Part shown: positions 22,372-27,104 of the stretch, in pieces | Position numbering within the stretch: the stretch's first letter is position 1 | Layout: each line of letters opens with the position of its first letter | Source: a virus | IMG/VR virus record: IMGVR_UViG_3300046507_000543 | Location: 1-27,104 of that record | Direction: 5' to 3' (one strand) | DNA length: 27,104 bases | Notes under the pieces: model-generated | The model's input: only the letters and a program-made list of their open reading frames with translations | Told to the model about the DNA's origin: nothing | Database searches by the model: none | Made by a program: the position numbers and the translations under genes

Positions 22372-22679
22372 TTTCCCGGCACTGTACCCCGTGGGTTATA
22401 CAGCGCCGCCAGGTAACTGTTCAGCTGAACAGATACTTCAACCACACCCGCCTGCCACACTTGTTCCTCGACCGCTTCAGCGTGCTTTCCAGCGAGGCCA
22501 GCACCAGCAGCAATGATTGCAGCGCAGCCCTCAACGCTAAGCGACGTGATGGCCTGGGCTGCGCCCCGCAATCCGCCAAAGCGCGCTTCGATCGCGCGAA
22601 CAGCGGCCAACGTTGGCAGCAGTTCATAGCTCTCATCTCCCAGGGTGATGGTGGTCGTACCGTGCAGGGTTTTGCTCAT
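22350..22679 (-). CDS. Tail assembly chaperone G (lambda gpG-like)
   Basis: A 109-residue chaperone for the tape measure protein. It begins MSKTLHGTTTITLGDESYEL. The central helices are typical (LAAVRAIEARFGGLRGAAQA, then GCAAIIAAGAGL) and the C-terminus is charged (KEKTAKE). Its frame ends seven codons after AAG at 22373-22371, the last codon of the slippery GGGAAAG. It follows the tail tube gene and precedes the tape measure, the conserved siphophage order. Confidence 0.85.
   Translation of the reverse strand: MSKTLHGTTTITLGDESYELLPTLAAVRAIEARFGGLRGAAQAITSLSVEGCAAIIAAGAGLAGKHAEAVEEQVWQAGVVEVSVQLNSYLAALYNPRGTVPGKEKTAKE
22371..22377 (-). promoter_or_regulatory. Programmed -1 ribosomal frameshift site GGGAAAG
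   Basis: The heptamer reads G-GGA-AAG in the G frame, codons 102-103, identical to the lambda G/GT slippery sequence. A shift by -1 re-reads the last G and enters the T frame, which is open for 89 codons. Confidence 0.9.
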
Positions 22680-22719
22680 GGATCAATTCCTTGGAAGGTT
22701 GGGGCCGGAGCCCCACCGG

Positions 22720-23208
22720 TCATGTCGGGAGGATTTCAAGGATGTCGGAGTTGATGCCGATGGTGACATTGCGGCGCACCACGTTGTCAGCGGCACCGGC
22801 AGCGACGGTGTTGTTCATGACCTTGCCACGCATGTAGAACGTGGTCGGAAGAATGGCCGGGGTTGCATCAGGATCGCCGTCGTTCAGGGTGACTTTGATG
22901 TTGTAGTCACCTTTGCTGCGATCCTTGTGGGCAACTTTAAGCTTGGCTTGGCCCAGGTCGCCGTTGTCCAGGCCCACGGTCAGCGTCAGGTCGCCCGCAT
23001 CGGCGGTACCCTTGTATTTGCGAACACGACCATCCCGTAGGGACGTGAAGTTCACGGAGCTGAAAGTGTCGCCGAATTCGCCCAGGTCTTCGATCTCGCC
23101 GACTTCGACATAGGTGTCCGCCTTGTAGAGCGCTTCGGTATCGGCGCCGTTCTTGCTGCCGATCGAGAATCGGCAGCCGGCGGCGGTATTGAGGTTGTCA
23201 TCGGCCAT
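22720..23208 (-). CDS. Major tail tube protein (lambda gpV-like)
   Basis: A 162-residue tube protein. It is rich in beta strands and polar: MADDNLNTAAGCRFSIG, ADTYVEVGEIEDLGEFGD, a VNFTSLRDGRVRKYKGTA strand pair and LTLTVGLDNGDLGQAKL. GGAGG lies upstream of the ATG (GGAGGAACCCCC). The order fits: it follows the DUF3168 and gp10-like genes and precedes the chaperones. It lacks the extra immunoglobulin-like C-terminal domain of lambda V. Confidence 0.9.
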   Translation of the reverse strand: MADDNLNTAAGCRFSIGSKNGADTEALYKADTYVEVGEIEDLGEFGDTFSSVNFTSLRDGRVRKYKGTADAGDLTLTVGLDNGDLGQAKLKVAHKDRSKGDYNIKVTLNDGDPDATPAILPTTFYMRGKVMNNTVAAGAADNVVRRNVTIGINSDILEILPT

Positions 23209-23235
23209 GGGGGTTCCTCCAAAGGCACATTGGAT

Positions 23236-23251
23236 AAAGCCGCGAGGCGGC
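23236..23251 (-). terminator. Weak terminator-like hairpin
   Basis: On the minus strand, GCCGC pairs with GCGGC around a 3-base loop, followed by TTTAT only. The short stem and poor T-run make it uncertain. Confidence 0.35.
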
Positions 23252-23261
23252 CGGATTTAAA

Positions 23262-23648
23262 TTAATGAGTGGTGATAACGCGAACAGCGATCGAACCTTG
23301 ATAGGTGACACCATCCGCATCGCGCTGAGCGTCGGCCTGCTCAACCCTTACGGAGACAACCCGGCCAACCGTCAACGGTAAACGGCGCTCGTCCAAGGCT
23401 GCGACGATCTCGCCGTTGATCCGCTTCACTTCCGCCTGGCCGTGAGCATCAGACCAAACCGACAGGTAGAGCATCCGGGTTTCGCGCTTACGGCCGGAGA
23501 TGGGCCGAGTATTCACCGAGACTTCGCGATCAAACGAAATGTAAGGCATCGGCGTATCCATCGGAGCACCGTCGTACACAGGACACGAAACCTCAGCTTC
23601 CAGTCGCGCGACCAGCGCTTCCTGCAGTGCAACAGACGGATCAGCCAT
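23262..23648 (-). CDS. Tail completion / tail terminator protein (DUF3168-like)
   Basis: A 128-residue protein starting MADPSVALQEALVARLEAEV. The following PVYDGAPMDTPMPYISFDRE and TRMLYLSVWSDAHGQAEVKR are typical of DUF3168, as in phage tail terminator proteins that cap the tail tube at the neck. The start at 23648 overlaps the upstream gene by 8 bases; an ATG at 23663 would overlap more and lacks support. It ends SIAVRVITTH. The role is taken from family and position. Confidence 0.85.
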   Translation of the reverse strand: MADPSVALQEALVARLEAEVSCPVYDGAPMDTPMPYISFDREVSVNTRPISGRKRETRMLYLSVWSDAHGQAEVKRINGEIVAALDERRLPLTVGRVVSVRVEQADAQRDADGVTYQGSIAVRVITTH

Positions 23649-24219
23649 CGGTAATGCCCTCACTCGCTTTGCTCAATGTCCTGGCCACGGCGGCACGGAT
23701 ATTGGCCAGGACAAATTCCCGATTCACGGCCATTGCAGGTCGTAGCCATGGGTGTGCGGGCCGAGCCGGTATATCCGGGTAATTGCCGTAAAAGTGACCA
23801 CCATCACTTTTGTTCTTGGTAGGCCGCTGGTTCAGGGCATTGCGGCGCCCCTTGAGTTGCGACTTATCCCGGTTGTTGGTGTGCTCACCGCCGACGGCGT
23901 TGGCATCAGCCCGTCGATAAAGCGCGCCGCTGTAACCCTTGGTGCCGTACTCAAGAAAGCGCAAATAGAAAAACCGCCGCATGTCCTTTTTACCTCGGAT
24001 GCCGATCTGCGCATCCAGGCCACTTTTGGAAACGAAGGTTCTCAAAGCAGACGCAGCGGTGCCGGTATCTTTCGGCACCAACTGCCGCATGGTGGTGAGG
24101 ATTTGGTCCGCTGACTCCTGCATCGCCGGGACCAATTCGTTATCCATCTTCAAGTGAATGTTGCGCAATGTGCGCCGCAACTTGAAGTCACCGGACATGC
24201 GCGAGCGGCGAGCAGCCAT
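23641..24219 (-). CDS. HK97 gp10-like head-tail protein
   Basis: A 192-residue basic protein of the HK97 gp10 type, a neck or tail-completion component. Hallmarks are MQESADQILTTMRQLVPKDT (about 33-52), GTAASALRTFVSKSG, FFYLRFLEYGTKGYSG (about 83-98) and IPARPAHPWLRPAM near the end. The middle (about 105-140) is Asn/Arg/Lys-rich and probably flexible. Two starts compete. ATG 24219 has GGAG 9 bases before it; ATG 24225 overlaps the upstream stop (TAATG) but is only 3 bases from that Shine-Dalgarno, so 24219 is chosen. Confidence 0.88.
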   Translation of the reverse strand: MAARRSRMSGDFKLRRTLRNIHLKMDNELVPAMQESADQILTTMRQLVPKDTGTAASALRTFVSKSGLDAQIGIRGKKDMRRFFYLRFLEYGTKGYSGALYRRADANAVGGEHTNNRDKSQLKGRRNALNQRPTKNKSDGGHFYGNYPDIPARPAHPWLRPAMAVNREFVLANIRAAVARTLSKASEGITDG

Positions 24220-24224
24220 GACCA

Positions 24225-24392
24225 TTACTCCTTTGCTGCTTCGGTCTTTTTGGCCACCGGCGACTCGACTGCTTCGCGAACAAGCCCGCGATTGACCAGT
24301 TCGGCACCTGTCTTGGCATCGACAGTGAACTCCTCGCCTTTAAATTTTTCGCCAGTGGCGCCGGACAGGTTGCCCAATGCAATTACTTTCAT
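24225..24392 (-). CDS. Small DUF7210-like head protein (55 aa)
   Basis: A 55-residue protein with MKVIALGNLSGATGEKFKGE, then EEFTVDAKTGAELVNRGLV and a Lys/Glu-rich tail ending KTEAAKE. This matches small DUF7210-like proteins beside head-tail genes. GAGGTG lies 5 bases ahead of the ATG at 24392. The stop forms TAATG with a start of the next gene. The C-terminal pattern (acidic, then Leu-Val/Ile-x-x-Gly-Leu) recurs at the end of the protein at 25077. Confidence 0.8.
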   Translation of the reverse strand: MKVIALGNLSGATGEKFKGEEFTVDAKTGAELVNRGLVREAVESPVAKKTEAAKE

Positions 24393-24401
24393 GGTTCACC
24401 T

Positions 24402-24734
24402 CTAAGGATTGGGGACGTTTGAACAGAGGAGCCGAAGCATCGAGCGGGCGTTATCCGGCAACACCGCCTCGATGAGGTAGGTCATGGCGATACCGCCGAC
24501 CACATGCACCAGGCGATTTCCGGCGACTGCATCCGCGCGGGGCCGGATGCGAATTTCAGCTGACACAGTCGCCTTCAATTGCTCAGCAACAGGGGCGATG
24601 CGTCCGGTGGGCAGCGCGATATCAGCCCAAAGCTTGCCGACTTCTGCCCAAGTGACCTCGAAGCCGGCAGATGAGTTCTTAACGCGCACCGGCTTTTGCA
24701 TGGCACAGCGATGACGCAAGGATCCTGCTCTCAC
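24402..24734 (-). CDS. Head-tail adaptor (phage head-tail joining protein)
   Basis: A 110-residue protein starting at GTG 24734, which overlaps the upstream TAG (TAGTG), and beginning (V)RAGSLRHRCAMQKPV. This is the classic start of SPP1 gp16/HK97 gp8-type head-tail joining proteins, followed by SSAGFEVTWAEVGKLWADI, PVAEQLKATVSAEIRIRP and VVGGIAMTYLIEAVL. A farther upstream in-frame ATG (24860) would overlap the connector gene by 127 bases and is rejected. Confidence 0.85.
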   Translation of the reverse strand: MRAGSLRHRCAMQKPVRVKNSSAGFEVTWAEVGKLWADIALPTGRIAPVAEQLKATVSAEIRIRPRADAVAGNRLVHVVGGIAMTYLIEAVLPDNARSMLRLLCSNVPNP

Positions 24735-25075
24735 TACACCCCCCAGCCAATACGATATGGCGTTAACAACGATCGTGACCCCATGGGTAGCTCGGAAGAA
24801 ATCGTACCGACGACGACATCTTCCCGGTTCGCGTAGAGACTGCCGGCTATCAGCAGGCACGCCGCGCTAATGGATGGGTTAATGACAATTGGCTTGCTGC
24901 CAGCAGAGCCATCCGACACGGCTGCAGCAAGCGACAGTTCATCCGAATAAAAGCGTCGGTTCAGAAACTGTGCCGCGCTGTCTTCGGCTGCCGCCAGAAG
25001 CAACTCCACATACGCACGATCGTCTTCCTCCGCACGCAAATGCTGCATTGCTTCATCGGTCGATATGGCGCTCAT
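24734..25075 (-). CDS. Head-tail connector protein (HK97 gp6-like)
   Basis: A 113-residue helical protein typical of gp6-like connectors at the portal exit. DRAYVELLLAAAEDSAAQFL (19-38) is the characteristic helix, followed by NRRFYSDE, ISAACLLIAGSLYANREDVV and PMGSRSLLTPYRIGWGV, which is conserved in the family. The ATG at 25075 is one base after the upstream stop. The order of connector, joining protein, gp10-like and DUF3168-like follows HK97-type phages. Confidence 0.88.
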   Translation of the reverse strand: MSAISTDEAMQHLRAEEDDRAYVELLLAAAEDSAAQFLNRRFYSDELSLAAAVSDGSAGSKPIVINPSISAACLLIAGSLYANREDVVVGTISSELPMGSRSLLTPYRIGWGV

Positions 25076-25076
25076 A

Positions 25077-25412
25077 TCAGGCCTTTGGATCTTTGTCAGT
25101 CGCGAGGCCGGCAGCGATCAGCGAGGTCGCGTCATGCTTCGGCGAAAGATAACCGGCACCACCCCGGCGGCGGATTTCTTTGCCGTCCAGGTAGCTGCGC
25201 AGCGGGTAAATCATGATCGAGTTGTCCGACGCTTGTACGCTTGTAGCGGTGATCGCACGCACATCGAGCGCGGCGATACCCATGGCAGTAGAGTCGCCGG
25301 GGATAACCTGCCCTGCATTGTCAGTAGCCGCTCCGCCAGCGGCAGATACAGCCACAGACGTATCAGTGACATTGTCATTTTCCGCAGGCGAGCTTGAAGT
25401 ATTACGCGCCAT
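25077..25412 (-). CDS. Hypothetical head-region protein (111 aa)
   Basis: A 111-residue protein with a Ser/Thr/Ala-rich low-complexity N-terminus (1-40), a middle segment MGIAALDVRAITATSVQA, and a conserved-looking end PLRSYLDGKEIRRRGGAG followed by YLSPKHDATSLIAAGLATD. AGGAG lies 8 bases before the ATG. It follows the major capsid gene, where decoration or small head-associated proteins often lie, but no family is recognised. Its C-terminal DATSLIAAGLA pattern resembles the end of the 55-residue protein at 24225. Confidence 0.7.
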   Translation of the reverse strand: MARNTSSSPAENDNVTDTSVAVSAAGGAATDNAGQVIPGDSTAMGIAALDVRAITATSVQASDNSIMIYPLRSYLDGKEIRRRGGAGYLSPKHDATSLIAAGLATDKDPKA

Positions 25413-25433
25413 ATCGATCTCTCCTAAACGAGC

Positions 25434-25455
25434 AAGGCCACCGAGCGGTGGCCTT
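25434..25455. terminator. Strong hairpin after the capsid gene
   Basis: AAGGCCACCG (25434-25443) and CGGTGGCCTT (25446-25455) form a perfect inverted repeat. On the minus strand the trailing T-run is imperfect (GCTCGTTT); on the plus strand TTTTAATT follows. It may act as a terminator or as an mRNA-stabilising hairpin that sets the high expression of the capsid gene. Confidence 0.6.
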
Positions 25456-25466
25456 TTAATTGGGGA

Positions 25467-26657
25467 TTAAGCGGCAGTCAGGTCGCCAGTAACGAACGCT
25501 TCAGGTCGGTACACGGCGAACGCCAAGCGTTCTTCTGCACGGATGGTGACCATGTTGTTTTCGAAGTCCTTGTCGTTCTCGGTCGAGATGAGCACCTCGA
25601 TGCCCATGCGGTCGAAGATCTGCGCGGCAAGGCTGAAGGCGCCGACCAGGAACTGGTCTTGGACGATGGCCTGAGTTTCAACAACCGGCAGGTTCCATAG
25701 GCGAGGTGCGGTGCCGTCCTGAGGCTTGCCGATGATGTAGCGACCATCGCCGTCCTTCAGGAGTTCGATCGCAGCCCAGTCGATCGGGTTAAGAACCACG
25801 CCGGTCGATGGGAACTCAGCCAATGTCGCCTGCAGCAGCGCCAGGCGAATGCGGTCGATGCGCTGCTCGGCGGCCACGGTGATTCCGGCCGGCGCGGCGT
25901 ACGCTTGAGCTTGGGGAATGATGCCGTTCAGGTTGTTGCCGGTACCGTTGCCATACAGCAACTGGGCTTCTTCGGCCAGCAGCAGCCCGTAACGCGCACG
26001 TGCGTCAATGTAGCTTTGCAGTGCGGCGGCATCGTCCAGAATCTGGCGGCTACCTTTGAACAGGTGAGCAATGGTGCGAACGTTCGCGTTCTCCAGCCCG
26101 AAGGTCAGATCGCTGTATGGCTTGGCCAAGCCTTCGCCGACGATCGCCGCGTTGTTGGTAAAGCCGGTCTCCCGGACGTACTCGACAGCGTTGCTGCCAG
26201 TGGTACCCGGCGCGACCAAGTCGCGAATAGTCAGGCGGCGCTGAGGGGCAATAATCACGCCGACGCGGTCAGGGGCGACCAGGGCGCCGCCGGTGGCAGT
26301 GGTGATGGCGGCGCGCGGAACCTCGACTCGACGCGAGCCGCGAAACGAACTGGTCACGCCCTCTTCGGTCATCTTGGCGGCCACCAGGTGACCAGCAGAT
26401 TGCTGCACTTCTGGCTCGTGCAGCTTGCCAGCATTGACCAGCTTCTGCTCGGCCTCCTGCACACGGGCTTGCAGCTCGCCTTGCTTGAGCAGCAGCTCAT
26501 CCACCTTGCCACGGGTTTCCGCCTGCATCTCACCGGAAGCTTTGATTTCCTTCTCGGTGCGCTCAGCATAGGTTTTGATTTGATCGCCAACAGCTTTTAG
26601 GTCGGCCTGGGTTTGCTTCTGGGAGGCTTCGATTTGAGCATAATCCGGAGCTGGCAT
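25467..26657 (-). CDS. Major capsid protein (HK97 fold)
   Basis: A 396-residue HK97-type capsid protein. Residues about 1-80 are a coiled-coil scaffold (delta) domain rich in Lys/Glu/Gln (IEASQKQTQADLKAVGDQ, ELLLKQGELQARVQEAEQKL). The mature fold begins near 110 (VEVPRAAITTATGGALVAPD) with typical E-loop and N-arm features, P-domain stretches (FGLENANVRTIAHLFKGSRQ) and an A-domain (VVLNPIDWAAIELL, GTAPRLWNLPVV, ISTENDKDFENNMVTI). The delta domain is probably removed by the adjacent protease. AAAGGA lies just before the ATG. Confidence 0.95.
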   Translation of the reverse strand: MPAPDYAQIEASQKQTQADLKAVGDQIKTYAERTEKEIKASGEMQAETRGKVDELLLKQGELQARVQEAEQKLVNAGKLHEPEVQQSAGHLVAAKMTEEGVTSSFRGSRRVEVPRAAITTATGGALVAPDRVGVIIAPQRRLTIRDLVAPGTTGSNAVEYVRETGFTNNAAIVGEGLAKPYSDLTFGLENANVRTIAHLFKGSRQILDDAAALQSYIDARARYGLLLAEEAQLLYGNGTGNNLNGIIPQAQAYAAPAGITVAAEQRIDRIRLALLQATLAEFPSTGVVLNPIDWAAIELLKDGDGRYIIGKPQDGTAPRLWNLPVVETQAIVQDQFLVGAFSLAAQIFDRMGIEVLISTENDKDFENNMVTIRAEERLAFAVYRPEAFVTGDLTAA

Positions 26658-26678
26658 TTTTTGGTCCTTTCAGAAATG

Positions 26679-26700
26679 AAAAAACCGCCACAGGGGCGGT
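26679..26700 (-). terminator. Intrinsic terminator between protease and capsid genes
   Basis: On the minus strand, ACCGCC (26700-26695) pairs with GGCGGT (26689-26684), followed by TTTTTT. It lies just upstream of the capsid ribosome binding site. Confidence 0.75.
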
Positions 26701-26726
26701 AGGTAATCGGGTGCGGTTACAGCCGC

Positions 26727-27104
26727 TCAGCGGCTCGGGAACAAACTTCGAAGCGCTGACGCCTGGTTTGCGGTTTCTTCAAACGCGGATACATCAAGGA
26801 CAGCGCTGGGCATGCCCGGCACGACAGCGCGAAGCGTGTCGCCGCCAGCAGTGCTAGACGTGCTGGTCTTGATTTCGGAAATGAGCTTTCGCCGTTCGCT
26901 GCGAGGCATGCCGGACTTCGCCAGTGCCGCGTCAAGCTTGCGCGCTGAATGGGCCTGCGCCCCCTCTTCGCTTGGCGTTTGCTCAACCTCGGTTGCGGAA
27001 ATAAGACCGGTAGCGAATCCCTTCTCGACGGCGTTCGATCCGTTCATGTAGGTCTCGGCGTCGAGCATTTTCTCTACCGCAGCTTCATTTTGCCCGCTGG
27101 TGTC
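26727..27104 (-). CDS. Prohead protease (ClpP-like), C-terminal part
   Basis: This gene runs off the right edge on the minus strand; about 125 C-terminal codons remain. MLDAETYMNGSNAVEKGFAT, followed by GLI, matches the last helical part of ClpP-type (S14) prohead proteases, in which an Asp/Glu-Thr stretch and an Ala/Gly-Leu-Ile turn precede the end. The Ser and His of the catalytic triad lie outside the window. The remaining tail is a disordered Ser/Thr/Glu-rich linker. Its placement directly before the HK97-fold capsid gene supports the assignment. Confidence 0.85.
   Translation of the reverse strand, partial: DTSGQNEAAVEKMLDAETYMNGSNAVEKGFATGLISATEVEQTPSEEGAQAHSARKLDAALAKSGMPRSERRKLISEIKTSTSSTAGGDTLRAVVPGMPSAVLDVSAFEETANQASALRSLFPSR

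Noticed and set aside
22690-22720. GGGGCCGGAGCCCC palindrome between tail tube and G genes
   Set aside because: It could be a weak hairpin, but no T-run follows on the minus strand, so it is not called as a terminator.

Overview
The window is the structural, tail and lysis half of a lambda-like siphovirus prophage, almost certainly in a Pseudomonas (P. fluorescens-type) chromosome. That host call is an inference from the GC-rich coding style, the Pseudomonas-like gene families and the GH19 endolysin/Rz-type lysis cassette. No host gene was identified. Nearly all phage genes are on the minus strand, so the late operon reads from position 27104 down towards about 5100. The window cuts the operon inside a ClpP-like prohead protease; portal and terminase would lie to the right.

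Operon in order of transcription (right to left): prohead protease (3' part), HK97-fold major capsid protein, a small head protein, gp6-like head-tail connector, head-tail joining protein, a 55-residue protein, HK97 gp10-like protein, DUF3168-like tail terminator, tail tube protein, tail chaperones G and GT (with an intact GGGAAAG slippery site for -1 frameshifting), a lipoprotein moron, the tape measure protein, two distal-tail proteins, a DUF6950-type protein, and a 2390-residue central tail fibre/host-specificity protein J. J carries five near-identical repeat modules and three different carbohydrate-binding-like inserts. Then come two small tail-tip proteins that share a module, a tail fibre (TTG start), its DUF4376-like assembly partner, a DUF1353 protein, a small unknown protein, the GH19 endolysin and an Rz/Rz1 spanin pair with Rz1 fully embedded in Rz. 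Many junctions are ATGA, TAATG or TGATG overlaps. Several intergenic gaps hold intrinsic-terminator-like hairpins just upstream of the next ribosome binding site.

Beyond the lysis genes (about 1240-5100) lies a cargo region visibly richer in A+T, at least in the acyltransferase and hydroxylase genes. It holds an OafA-type acyltransferase, a DUF4214-FkbM methyltransferase and a divergently oriented membrane fatty acid hydroxylase/sterol desaturase. These look like lysogenic-conversion genes that alter lipid or surface polysaccharide. A second, decayed and diverged copy of the lysis-cassette end (Rz 3' end plus the start of the following gene) lies about 1.5 kb from the intact one, in the same orientation. 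The acyltransferase sits between the two copies, which gives a readable history of cargo gain by recombination with a related phage.

The far left (1-1240) has small plus-strand genes. One (681-1007) has a near-consensus LexA operator immediately upstream and is probably SOS-induced. No attachment site, integrase, tRNA, rRNA, CRISPR array or insertion sequence was seen.
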